Below, piece after piece: positions 22,441 to 32,777 of a stretch of 60,000 bases of DNA. Location of the stretch: NCBI RefSeq assembly GCF_030272615.1, contig NC_081405.1:314734235-314794234 (forward strand), written 5' to 3'. Source of the DNA: Cryptomeria japonica. Lineage: Eukaryota; Streptophyta; Pinopsida; Cupressales; Cupressaceae. Made by a program: the position numbers and the translations under genes. Each line of letters opens with the position of its first letter. Within the stretch, counting starts at the first letter, position 1. Below the pieces are notes generated by a model that saw only the letters and a list, made by a program, of their open reading frames with translations, was not told the origin of the DNA and did no database searches.

Positions 22441-23795
22441 GAGGAAAAAAAATTTTGAAGGGGCCCTAAATCCCTTTACAACATTAGATCAAAAGATAGC
22501 CATTAGAGCACATCAAAAAAGAAAGAGACAATAGACATAGAAAAGACAGCTGACCAGAAAACAAAAAGCCAGCAGTAGAAAGACACAACACACAGGACCT
22601 AAAGATAAGACAATAGTAAAACTAGAAAAAGCCAAGGCTATGTAAAGTTCTTTAGCAACTCAACAACTTCTAGCTCCAGTTGCTCCATGTTCTCAGCAGT
22701 CTGCTTGATTTCCTCAATCTCCCTATTTTGGCTTTGTTTCTTTCTAGTGCTTGCATGGGTTCTTCTACCATGACTGATCTCCTTATCTTTAGGGGTATCT
22801 TCCTTCACCTCAATGGTATCCCCGATGGCATTTTCCCCTTGGTCACTTTCAAGCTTGCTAATAATAACCTTAATACTATAAGAGGTGGCCTTTAAAATCT
22901 TATGACTCTGCTCCCCAATCCTTTTGAGAGTATTCTCAACTATTTCCATCCTTTTTTCAGTAGCCCTAGCTCTGTTTTGCAAGATTTGGAATCTATTGCG
23001 TTGAGAATTTATGATTTCCTCTATGTTACTGATAGCCTTGGTAAGATCACTTAAGCAATCAGTAAGAGAACTGAATTAACCAGTGCCAATAACTTCTAAA
23101 TTTTAAATTTTACTGGCCTCCTAAATTTGTTTTTCTTTTATGCTTATTATTTCCTTCTGAACCCAAAGAAAAACCTTGTTGAAGTAGTCCATACCATTTT
23201 TGAAATAGAGGTCTGAAACCTCTACAATATTCAGTTGAGCTATGGTATTATTGATGTGGTTGTAAGAAACTACCATAGGGCCCTCATGCATAGTAGGATT
23301 GGTTTTGGGATTGGAGATAGCATCCATAATCCCAGCATTTAGGGCACAAAACAAGTAGTAGGGAATGCAAATTTTCTTCTTGTATTGGAAATGGTTGACA
23401 ATAACAAAATGATAGCTATAAACCCCAGTATATCTACCATCTAAAGTAATAAATTCCATTATTGCAAACAAAACCCATCGCTAGATCATCTTGATTACCT
23501 TAGGGGAGTAGTAAGTGTGACTTCCCTTCACCAATCTGGCTTTCTCCTCCTCATCCTTAGGGAATTTCTTCACAACAGCATCCGACAACTTCATATCCCA
23601 ATATAATTTGATACCATCTAGCCACAGACCCGTAGCCTCGGCGATCATGGCCTCATTCACCTTTACCTTCCTACTACCAATAGTCAAGGTGCCCTTATTC
23701 CACCCCTTATTCGATAAAATGTTGGTAGTTGGTTCACTTTAGAATTTCTTCTATATAACAGAAACCTGCATATAAATCATGTTATGGTTTGATTA
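22441..23795 (-). pseudogene. ORF3 family copy 2
   Basis: This is the best-preserved globular domain of the family. The minus strand reads from about 23725 through G-T-L-T-I-G-S-R-K-V and A-M-I-A-E-A-T-G-L to V-K-G-S-H-T-Y-Y-S-P-K-V-I-K at about 23500. One stop follows. M-E-F-I-T-L-D-G-R-Y and Y-L-F-C-A-L-N-A-G-I come next (23471-23121). The acidic segment of copy 1 is mostly missing. The coiled-coil tail 22982-22638 is open and ends with E-N-M-E-Q-L-E-L-E-V. The 3' tail (22441-22490) reads GTAAAGGGATTTAGGGGCCC and then TTCAAAATTTTTTTT. An LTR element abuts the 5' side. Confidence 0.75.
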
Positions 23796-23799
23796 TTCT

Positions 23800-24098
23800 T
23801 GTTGGTGATAATGTTTATCTTAATTTTGTAATATTTATCTTAAAAGTAATAATTTTTATTCAATTAAGTGATAATATAAATCTTGGAAAGTACTGGAAAA
23901 CATTTAATTAGAATATTTAAATAAGAATTTTCTAGCACATGAAAACTTCTAATAGCTTCTAAATTTGTTTTCTTCCTATCCATTCAAATCTATCAATTCA
24001 AGAAATGTCTTTGTGATTGTACGGTAACAAAAATATCAATATATAATTTTGTAATTTGTTCTAATATTCGTAGAGTTTTCCATTTGTTTTATTTTGCA
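23800..24098 (+). repeat. LTR-D 5' LTR
   Basis: Direct repeat of 26371-26613 with one insertion relative to it. It ends TTTTGCA shortly before the primer-site-like sequence. Confidence 0.75.
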
Positions 24099-24102
24099 AA
24101 TA

Positions 24103-24114
24103 TGGTATTAAAGT
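24103..24114 (+). other. LTR-D primer-binding-site-like sequence
   Basis: TGGTATTAAAGT is a three-mismatch form of TGGTATCAGAGC, complementary to the initiator methionine tRNA 3' end. It sits four bases after the LTR. Confidence 0.6.
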
Positions 24115-24410
24115 AGAAGATCCGTACAAAACAATTCAAACTTTAAAAAATCTTTGTGTTAAGATTTTGTAGATCATGGAGACCATCATGAAGAATATTG
24201 TAGGAAGATGTTGGTCATGGGAGAAAGTTGAGTGAAAGAAAAGTAAAAGAAAGTTTCTATGATAACAGGTGTTAAGTGTGAAATGTTTGTAAGGTGAAAG
24301 AAAATTGTGAAGCTATTATCAATTACAGTTTTAGGTAATTTTTTGTTTAAAGAAAATGTTTCTTTATTCAAATGGGAAAAGTTGGAAAAGGAGTAAAGAA
24401 ATAAAATGAT

Positions 24411-25148
24411 AGCTCAGTGGTTGAAAATGATTTATTAAAGGGAGAATTAGTGACACTTAAAGAAAAATTGGTGAAAGTTAAAAAAATATCATAATAAAAA
24501 GATAGAAAACCTAAAGAAATTAGCAATCAAAGTTTATACAATTTTATGTGAAAATAGTAATGAATTAGAGAAAGTTAAAAATAAGAATGAAGATCTAGAA
24601 GAAAAATTGAAATGGTTTGAAAAATAAAAGAAATATTTAGAATAATAGATAAAAAAATTAGAAGAGGAAAATAGTTTACAAAAAGGGGAAATATCAAAGT
24701 TGAAAAGAGAACCAGTTGCAAAAAAGTAATGAATGTTTGAAGTTAAAACCTTTGGTTTGCGATAGAGACAATTCATGTTCTTCATTTGGTAAGTGTGGTT
24801 TGGTGAAAGTGGTTCATGATGAATCTACTAATGAGTCAAAAAATCCTTTTAAATATGATGATAATGAAAAGAATGTTGTTTTAAAGATCATAAAAAGAAT
24901 GGGTTATAAAGGTCAAGGTTTAGGAAAGCACAAACAAGGAATGAAAAAGCCTATTGAGTGAACAATGAGGCCAAAATATGAAGGCATTGGGTATATCACA
25001 AGTAGAGGAAAGAATGATGCAAGTCTTCCATTTATAAGAAAATTAGTTCAAGGAATGCAGATTATGCAGTGTTCACATTGTAAAAGTGATGCAAGAGAAT
25101 CCTTGGTTCTTGGAAATCTTGCATCAACCCAAAAATATTTTATTTTTC
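24411..25148 (+). pseudogene. LTR-D gag: coiled coil followed by G-patch
   Basis: From about 24420 to 24720 the plus strand reads a Lys/Glu-rich coiled coil (V-K-N-K-N-E-D-L-E-E-K-L) with stops. From 24716 an open frame encodes L-K-I-I-K-R-M-G-Y-K-G-Q-G-L-G-K and H-K-Q-G-M-K-K-P-I (about 24885-24957). After one stop it gives M-R-P-K-Y-E-G-I-G-Y. This fits the G-patch pattern (hydrophobic, M-G-W/Y, G-x-G-L-G, Q-G, P-I, then a trailing G-x-G-Y). G-patch motifs bind RNA or helicases and are known in retroviral and some plant retroelement polyproteins. Order and polarity fit a gag or gag-pro product. Confidence 0.7.
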
Positions 25149-25846
25149 AGTTTGTTCTTTGTTCATTTTAGTAGTTCAGTTTCTGATATTTTACTAGACT
25201 CCTTAGCGTTGATCATTTCTTGTGAGGAACTAGATTTGGCTTGCATTCTATTTGTTCTCCCTTGTTCCCGAACCGCATCTCATTTGGATCTCTTTTCAAC
25301 AAGTTATCACTATTGGATTGGCTGGCATTTTTCTGTTTTCGGACGTGTTTGAGCATAATGGCTAGTTGGCATTCCCGAGTCTTGTGGAGAAATTCCTTGA
25401 TGTGCGGAGTCGACTAATCCCTTGTTTGAAGATCTTAGATGCTTGGTCGAGCTTCTTGTTGGTCTGCGCTTCATGGTGATTCTTTTCCGAAGGATTTCAT
25501 TTCATATTTTGGGGCTGACCTATTTGCACATTTCATTTTCTAGCCTTATGGAATGAGATTTCTCTTGGCCAACCTAGATGTTTCCAGATGCTATATATTG
25601 TTGTATATGATCTTAGGATGGTGGTAGTTAATAGTTTTGTCATTAGATTGCCATTGAGATCCAATGATTGGTTTTAGATTGATGCATATGGATGTAATTT
25701 TCTAATAAGGCATTTCACTTGCATGTAAGCCCATACATTGTCTGTAGTTGTAATTGATTTAATAATATGATCCACACTTGTTCCGACATTCTCTCTCTCT
25801 CTCTTGTGCTGCTTAGTGTTTTTTCATAATTGTTGCACGGTCCTGA
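25149..25846. other. Non-coding block inside LTR-D
   Basis: About 700 bases between the G-patch and the zinc-knuckle reading match no protein and include a short CT repeat at 25790-25803. It may be a later insertion or a noncoding remnant. I could not see end repeats. Confidence 0.4.
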
Positions 25847-26032
25847 TTGTCCTCATTGAGGATCCTCCTCACCCTGACTGCATCAAAAAGGAAAGGACAC
25901 ACAAAGGATAGGTGTTGGGATCTACATCCTTGCAACATTTGTGGTTTGAGGAAACATTTTGAAAAGACATGTTGGAATAAAGAGTCAAAGAATATGTTTA
26001 TAACAGGTTGCATGAAAATGGAATGTGAATAG
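25847..26032 (+). pseudogene. LTR-D gag zinc knuckle
   Basis: A 61-codon open frame carries K-G-H-T-K-D-R-C-W-D-L-H-P and then C-N-I-C-G-L-R-K-H-F-E-K-T-C-W. The latter is a CX2CX4HX4C knuckle (about 25931-25972). The first stretch also looks like half of a second knuckle (H...C), as in Copia-type gag proteins with paired knuckles. Such knuckles bind the packaged RNA. The upstream reading (25800-25870) is out of pattern. Confidence 0.65.
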
Positions 26033-26370
26033 AGTTGTGGATCAAACTAGAAAAATATCATAAGTATTAATATGGGAAAAAAAATACTAATTGTGAATAA
26101 TTTGAAAGTTTAAAAGCGATAAAAAATGTTTTGGATAAAAAATAATCAGTGTCTTATATGACATCTACATATAGTGAACTTACAGGAAGAATACATTTAA
26201 ATTTCGAGTGAAGACACCAAATTGATTTTTTGAAAAAAGTGAAGATAGAATACATTGAGTGGAGCTACCCATAGTAAAACTTGTCAAAATTAGAAACTTG
26301 CTTCATCTCAAGGAACTTGCTATGTGAAATATATTTTGAATTATCCTCTCTCGATAAACATTATGAGGGT

Positions 26371-26613
26371 GTTGGAGATAATGTTTATCTAACTGATAAT
26401 ATAAATCTTGGAAAGTAATGGAAAGCATTATAATTAGATAATTTAGATAAGAACTTTCTAGGACATGGAAGCTTCTAGTTGTTTCTACTTCTTGTCCACT
26501 CAAGTCTATAAATTCAAGCAATGTCTTTGTGATTTTATGATAAAAAATATCAATATACAATTTTATAATTTGTCCTAATATTCTCAATGTTTTCCATTTG
26601 TTTTGTTTTGCCA
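26371..26613 (+). repeat. LTR-D 3' LTR
   Basis: This direct repeat of the left LTR begins TGTTGGAGATAATG after a purine-rich ATTATGAGGG. Confidence 0.75.
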
Positions 26614-26660
26614 ATAATTGCCAAGAAATCATGTATATAGAAATATAAACAGAGTACTAG

Positions 26661-26954
26661 TATCTCTATACATTCGATCTCATGGGCTACGTTATCAAAA
26701 AAAGCAGTAAGCTCTCTCTTACGAACTGTAAGAGATCTGGCGGTGCAAAAACCAGAGAATATTTTAGCTTTAGCTGCACTAATTAAGCCTTCCTAAGTGT
26801 AGAAGCTCTTTCCCTTACAAGTAGCAGGAATTCCTGATTTAATATGGTTAAAGAAGGCCTCAGTGATAATGGATTCAATGGATGGAGAGGGAGTGAGGAT
26901 CTTTTGTGCCGACCCAAAATGTATCTCTCCTACTAATATCAGCGTCACCATCAT
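26661..26954 (-). pseudogene. GH19 chitinase, 5' exon remnant
   Basis: The minus strand reads 98 codons in one frame. First comes a hydrophobic signal-peptide-like start (M-M-V-T-L-I-L-V-G). Then I-E-S-I-I-T-E-A-F-F-N-H-I, C-K-G-K-S-F-Y-T, a stop, A-A-K-I-F-S-G-F, and R-E-L-T-A-F-F-D-N-V-A-H-E. These match the N-terminal blocks of plant class IV/VII chitinases ('I..I.T..FF', 'C.GK.FYTR', 'KRE.AAFFA..AHETG'). The catalytic glutamate of AHE survives, but the following T-G is lost through a small deletion. There is no chitin-binding domain between signal and catalytic part. The gene ends 47 bases before LTR-D, and no later exon is seen in the window. Chitinases cleave chitin, usually in defence. 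Confidence 0.75.
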
Positions 26955-27041
26955 AATTAACACTAAAACTCCTGTGCATTTTGCCGTGGCTCAAATTTTC
27001 AGCTAGTCATTTGGATTGCAAATTAGATGCAACTATCACTG

Positions 27042-27054
27042 CTATATATAATAT
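27042..27054 (-). promoter_or_regulatory. TATA box of the chitinase remnant
   Basis: The minus strand reads ATTATATATAGC about 65-90 bases upstream of the candidate chitinase start codons (26954 in frame, 26979 one frame off). This is the right distance for a plant TATA box with a short leader. It suggests the remnant kept its own promoter and is not a processed copy. Confidence 0.5.
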
Positions 27055-27059
27055 GGAGG

Positions 27060-28199
27060 GGATTGGGTGATAAAGATGATGGATACACATCATCTAGCTT
27101 TGAGTAACCTTGTCTTGTAATCTTGTGCTTGTAGTACCAAGACATTGTAAATTTGTTTAATGTTAACTAAAATTATAAGCCACGACAAATGGTTTCTTGT
27201 GCCTACGGTAAACTTTTGTTGACCAAAACAAAATTAATATACAAAATTTCTCGCTGCACATATACATTTATAATCGTATTATTGAAAAATTAATACGCAA
27301 TATTTACCGCTTTAACTACACATTTATAGTGACTTAATTAATAAATCAATGAGTGTGAGACTAAATAATGTGTGGTCAATGAGTTGTGGCGAAAAGAATC
27401 TGTTGCCTGGGGTAAAAATATATTTTCCTGTTTACTGGGTTAATCGGTCTTCTCCAACGTGACAACCATATATAGTTAATCAAATTGGAATCCATTGACA
27501 AATACAACTAAACATCATATCTCTATGATCTGTTAGATAGTCAATTGTGTTTTTCCATGCATTATGAGCATTTATTTTTGTGATCACCTAAAGTTAAGTC
27601 AAGCACCCGTTTCCAGAATATTCATTTCTTTCCAAAACGTATTAATGGCTGTACTTTATTAAATATAACATAATCACGATACTTATTTCAAACGTCGCAA
27701 TCCCAAATAAAAGAGGACCCTGAAACACTGCAGCTTCTTGCTGCAAGAATGTTGTAGACCAGTTCATATCCATGGTTAATTTAATTTAAAAAAAATTCAT
27801 TAACTCAATAGTATCGGCATACGACTTGAACCATGTATTAATCAGTCTTTAATTCGAGCAATGTCGATTAAGAACAATTAAGTCAACTTGATTATTTTAT
27901 TTTAGAATGCTCAATTAGCAAGCCTCTTGTGCTCATGAATAAACTTTTTTTGAGAATATTACATTGGTCTTTGAGATCTCACAGTCTGAATGTTGTATCG
28001 ATGAAATGAACGTTCAATGTTACATAGATGAATTAACATGTTTTTCAGAATTTTGAAGTTATAGTATCTTAATTATATCATTGGAAATATAGAAATCAAA
28101 AGTAAGTATACTATCAAAATCTTAAAAAAAAATAAAAAAATGGTATAAGTATGTTTTCTATTATTTATTTATTTATTTACTTTTAATTACTTTAACAAG
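27060..28199. other. Intergenic DNA upstream of the chitinase remnant
   Basis: No gene is seen. An (ATTT)n tract lies at about 28160-28185. The first few hundred bases could be old chitinase promoter. Confidence 0.5.
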
Positions 28200-28998
28200 G
28201 AAGGAGCTCTAAACCCTCACTAAACAGCAACACAACCACTGGCATCAAGAACTAGACATCTAGAAAGAACAAGAAGAGTTCTCAAAAGTAATAAAAAACA
28301 AGCATACCTATATGACTAAACAAAATAACCTTGTCCATCGACCTTCTATCCATAAAATAACTACTAGCATATAAGTGTAAAGCATCCATAATAACAACAG
28401 AGAACTCAACTCTATTAATAACCCCAACCATATGGCACACAAGCCAAATACGATAAAACTCCATAGTAAAACTTAAACTAACAACTTCCAAAGTACACAT
28501 GACCAAAAAAGGCACCAAATCAGCCACCACCTAGTCATCCTTGATGCGGTTCTAGTCCCAACCAAGTGGTTGCATCTGTTGATTCTGAATCTCGTGGTAT
28601 TGCATGTCCTCTTTCTGCTCCTCCTTCTATAGGTTGTCATCGTTTCCGATATTTTTGGCCCTTTTCTTTATCGTACTATGCGTTGAGACAAACCCTATGG
28701 CCACTTTGCACATAATTCAATTAGTTATGGCACATAGGGAATTCAAGGTCTTTCCCATTTGTTGATATCCCTGCCTATATTCTTCAACTTTCGCTTCAAG
28801 GAACATGACTTTAGCCTGTAGGTCATCAATCTAGTTTTGCTACTTCCTAGCATTGTAATTCCCCTTATCAATAGGAGAGTCCTGAGAAGAAGGCACCATT
28901 TCCACCTTGAAGGAATTTTGAGGTAGGGAGCTTTGTTCATAGTCAGCCTTGTCTTCTAGAGAATCACTTAGACCTTCTAAGTCCTCCTTAGTGTCCTC
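28200..28998 (-). pseudogene. ORF3 family copy 3, C-terminal part and 3' tail
   Basis: The minus strand opens at the Copia-A insertion site with E-D-T-K-E-D-L-E-G-L-S-D-S-L. It continues to a coiled-coil stretch with I-D-D-L-Q-A-K-V-M-F-L-E-A-K-V-E-E-Y. Reading across Copia-A is in frame with the middle part at 35543, with one copy of the duplication removed. A T-rich 3' region follows, ending AGTGAGGGTTTAGAGCTCC and CTTGTTAAAG near 28200. That resembles the other copies' tails loosely. Two stops interrupt the coil. Confidence 0.65.
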
Positions 28999-29003
28999 CT
29001 TTT
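28999..29003 (+). repeat. Copia-A target-site duplication, left
   Basis: CTTTT is identical to 35538-35542 on the other side of Copia-A. Confidence 0.8.
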
Positions 29004-29484
29004 TGTGAGAATTTTTTAAAAATAGCCAAGATGAAGAGCTCAATGGATAGCACAATAGAGAGACAAAATAGATTGATAAGAATAAAATGTAATCTAATCA
29101 AGATGAAAATATTTATCAATTGGATCATTAGAACTTACATACAATGTAGATAAGTATGCTTATAAAGGAAAGGGTAAGAGACAAGAGAGCATATAAATAT
29201 AAAATGTGGATCAATGAGATGCAAGGGTAGGTGGGAGAAATAGTAAAACATTCTATATGAGGTGGATCACCCACTGAACGTGAAATTATCATCCCACAAT
29301 AAGTGAACATGATAAAGTAACAACAAGATCACACCATAAAAGGTGGAATTTCTCTTACATACACACTCCCAATATATGCACATCCCTAAATGTCTCATAT
29401 GAAAACTATGATGCTATGCGTTTACCTAAGTCAACATAAGCAAGGTGTAATTATATCCTATATGAATAAATAATTTCACCAACA
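29004..29484 (-). repeat. Copia-A 3' LTR
   Basis: Direct repeat of 35065-35537 with point differences and small indels; one 14-base stretch (GATCACCCACTGAACG region) is absent from the other copy. TTTATAA near 29160 (minus) could be the TATA element. Confidence 0.88.
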
Positions 29485-29494
29485 CCCCTCCTTT
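29485..29494 (-). other. Copia-A polypurine tract
   Basis: AAAGGAGGGG on the minus strand directly abuts the 3' LTR, where plus-strand synthesis would be primed. Confidence 0.8.
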
Positions 29495-29701
29495 AGTGCA
29501 ACTTAGGGGAATGTACTGAAGCTAACAATGCAAGATGGGTCCTGGCTAGTAGACGATGTTAGGTACCGATGTACAAATTAGAATGCACAAAAACCAATGC
29601 AAATAAATCTCTCACAAATGGAGAAAGAGAGAAAACTACATGGAAAAAAAATCCCCCCCAAAAGAGAGATGAATATATATATAAGAGAACTCTCAAAGAA
29701 G

Positions 29702-31356
29702 TGTTTGTGTTTGGCATAACCGATGCAGATCAGGTGATGCAGTTGAAGTTGGATGACTGTATCAGAAAAGGATAGAAGTCTATTTGTGACAAAGAGATTG
29801 AGATTCTATAAATTGATGACATGATCATTTATTTGTGTTGTCATTGCTGGCAACTAATTTTCCTGATGTTCTTGATGTTTTATTTTGTCATCTAAGTGAT
29901 TTGGTTTACTAGAAGAGAGTGTTTACCGACAATGAGCTAAAGTCTCTGAAATAGGACTTTAACTGGTAAAATTGAATTGTTTTGATTAGATCGGTTGATT
30001 GGTGATGATAGGTGATTTGCGGTTTGGCTGGTGAACTTGTATCATGAAAAGGTGTATATGACCGGACCTGAAACTTGTGATGATTACCAGAAGGCGTCTT
30101 TCAATTTCTCATAAAGTTTTGCTAAGGTTTTAGTAGGGTTTAAGGACCGGTGAAGAAATCATCAAACCGGTAATGATTTATGTTATGACGGTGACCGATA
30201 ATGAGTCTACTTAAAGTTGGTAACAAGGCACAACCCGTGCGAAAGATTTAATAGCTATTTTAGCGTGATTCAAGGAAGATTTTCTTGGGAATCAATGAAA
30301 TTCTTAGTAGAGTGTTTTGAGGTTATAGAACAGATTTCCGTGATGAGTTATGATCAAGCAATAGTTGATATTGCATTGTAATTTTTTGTTATGATCTAGA
30401 TAGCAATCTAGGATGATCTGTTGTGATCTTATTGTAAATTTATGATGTAATTAGGTTTTGTGGCCAACCTAGTTGAGATGGTTATTTATGTTGACACAAT
30501 TGATGTTTATTGTGTCGGTGGTCTTAGAGAATGTGTTAAGTCATCCAAGTGAAGTGTAAAATATGCCTGAGAGTTGCAGAGTGTTGTGTATAACTGGATT
30601 TCATCAAGCAAGCAAAGAAGTGCAAGTAAACAGATGATTTTCTTACATTTGTTCCATAATAGTTGCAGCATGTTAAATCCCTTGACTGGGTAGGTTCTAA
30701 CAGGCCTTAAACATTTAAGTCCCCTAACAAGGAAGCTCTCAAAACAGTGTTAAATCCTCTCATGAGGTTGATCCTAGTAGATCATTGAGCTCCTAAAAGA
30801 GTTTCCAGGCAAATCCCCTAACGAAGTGACTCATAACAGGGTCTTCTCTTAACCAGGTGCATTGTAAGTTTCTAACAAGGATAAGCTCCTAATAGGCTGT
30901 ACTTAGAAAGAGTACAAATATTTCTGGGTGTCAACTCCCATCATGATTTTTTTCCCTATTTGGGTTTTCACATCAAAAACTTATGGTGTTCATTTGTGGA
31001 ATATTTATTTTATAAAGCCCACAATCTAATACTAGTACTTATCAAAGGTTACTAGTACTGATAAGAATTTGTTTGAGAAGGTATTTGCTCTTATTATTTA
31101 GGTTAATGAGTTCATAATTGATCAATTTTATATGATTACTTTGGTGGTGAAAGTAATGTTAAATGATTTGATTAATGTGTTAAGAAAATCTGATAAAGAG
31201 GTTATTAGATCTGATTACAAAAGTTGAGATATTTGTTAAATGGTTTCAGATCTGATTTAAGCTGAAATAAGTTTGGTTTTAAGTTAAAGTTTTAATTGTT
31301 CTTATTACTGATTCACCCCACCTCTCAGTATTATCCCGATCATCATAGGATTAACA
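29702..31356 (+). mobile_element. Solo LTR nested in Copia-A
   Basis: A 1655-base block begins TGTTTGTGTTTGGCATAAC and ends GGATTAACA. It is flanked by identical 5-base words AGAAG (29697-29701 and 31357-31361). There is no internal domain. The 3' region contains CTGATTCACCCCACCTCTCAGTATT (31306-31330), nearly the same as the end of the Copia-B LTR, and GGGTGTCAACTCCCATC with GGGTTTTCACATC, which are typical of U5 ends of large Copia LTRs. It most likely formed by LTR-LTR recombination. Confidence 0.75.
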
Positions 31357-32149
31357 AGAAGTATGTGAAGGACAAAACCCCATGTGAGAAAAAATTCCCC
31401 CCCATAAGAGAGAAGAAGAGAGACCAAGTAACCCCCCCTTAATTTAGAATCTGTACCAATGGTAGAATCTCAAAGATGAATGAAGAAACTACTCCACAAA
31501 CATTGAACAACTCTCCTCCTCTTGGAAGAAATAAAACCAAAGGTGTGTCCATGAAGTCTCCCCAATCATGAAGGGAAGAGGTAGGAAAAAATATCATGAT
31601 GAATGGAGTCTTTGAAAAACTACTCAAGTGTCCCCATGTTGATGCTGAAAGTGGCCCCCTCCAAAGGTGGTGTATTGGTCCACACTGCTGAAAAAGGCAC
31701 TACAAGATCTAGTGAAGATGAATGTAGAACAATATCGAAAGACTCACATGTTTCCTCTAAGGATAAAGATACCTCGTCCAAATGTTGCACATAAGAATCC
31801 ACAATCATGTCAACCTTAAAAGAATGATCATGTAGAGAATGAACAAGAGGGTCAGAGTGCTCCCTCACAACAATCAAAGAGGGATCATCTTCATCAAAGA
31901 GGATGAATATCATCAATGACGTCTCCCAAATCTGCAATGTAGGAATCCACAAACAAACTTGCAATGTTTGCCAAATAGTCATCCCTAGAAACTGAAGTTG
32001 AAAGAGAAGGAATATCCTGTTGCACGAAATCACAAGAAGGAAAAACTATCGCATCATCTGCATCATCAAGTGCAATAGTTGATGTGATATCAAGAGGAGA
32101 GATGTAATGCTAGTCTCAAGAATGGGTTCACATATGAGAATACCCAAGT
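31357..32149 (-). other. Copia-A internal region, no recognisable domain
   Basis: Minus-strand open frames (31620-32033 and 31439-31627) give no domain I know. They read as acidic or hydrophobic linker sequence and include poly-C runs. This is where integrase and RT should be, so pol seems to have been deleted and not merely mutated. Confidence 0.5.
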
Positions 32150-32620
32150 TCAATAACCAAAATTCTCCTCAATATATAAATCAAAATAAGTGTGATCATC
32201 ATATGAAGAATCAACATTGTCAAAATGACCAAAATGTGCAAAGGAGTACAACCAAGATGCATGATCCAACACCCCAATTTCAAGGATATCTCTATTCTGT
32301 AAGTCTCTAATGATAACTAAGTCAGGTGTGAAGTCCACAATTCTCCTAGCTGCCCCATTAGTGATCTAATAGATGGAAAGAAGATTATTTGTCAAAAGAG
32401 GTACACAAAACACATCATTGATGGATTTATCACCAATGGTAACAAATCCTTTCCCAATCACATTCATATAAGTATGATTTCCCATCAAAATAACTGGCAT
32501 ATAGGAACACCCAAATGAAGAGAACATAGATTTTGAAGATGTCATAAGATAAGAAGCCTCTGAATCTAGAAGTCATCTCCCTGAATAATGACTTGTAGTA
32601 GTACAAAAAGTTTGTCCTTT
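32150..32620 (-). pseudogene. Copia-A protease and pre-integrase region
   Basis: The minus strand reads L-L-D-S-E-A-S-Y-L-M-T near 32560, the Copia protease active site D-S-G-A with the glycine changed to glutamate. It continues M-F-S-S-F-G-C-S-Y, G-K-G-F-V-T-I-G-D and V-F-C-V-P-L-L-T-N-N-L-L-S-I, all standard for this family. It ends with I-I-R-D-L-Q-N-R and H-A-S-W-L-Y-S-F, like the GAG-pre-integrase block. Three stops lie in the region. The protease would mature the polyprotein. Confidence 0.8.
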
Positions 32621-32777
32621 ATATGTCCAAAATGTGTGATTCTTTCTCTTATTCATCTCATTTTCTTTAGAGAATGAAGAAGAAGCTAAAATAGACATTT
32701 CGGAAGGCAAACTGTATGTGTTCTTCTCAAGAAGATGCTTCAACTCATCAATATCCTTCTTCTAACAAAAGTTCTCT

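Larger units (their letters stand above)
23800..26613 (+). mobile_element. LTR-D: gag-only LTR element with a G-patch
   Basis: Direct repeats at 23800-24098 and 26371-26613 both start TGTTGGNGATAATGTTTATC and end near TTTGTTTTRTTTTGCMA. The left copy has an extra stretch of about 46 bases near its start. TGGTATTAAAGT at 24103-24114 follows the left repeat and resembles the TGGTATCAGAGC primer site. Between the repeats are a coiled coil, a G-patch and a zinc knuckle, and no pol is recognisable. I found no matching target-site duplication. The element lies between ORF3 copy 2 and the chitinase remnant. Confidence 0.75.

Noticed and set aside
23790-26620. Target-site duplication of LTR-D
   Set aside because: The five bases before 23800 and after 26613 do not match under any nearby boundary. 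The flanks may be rearranged.
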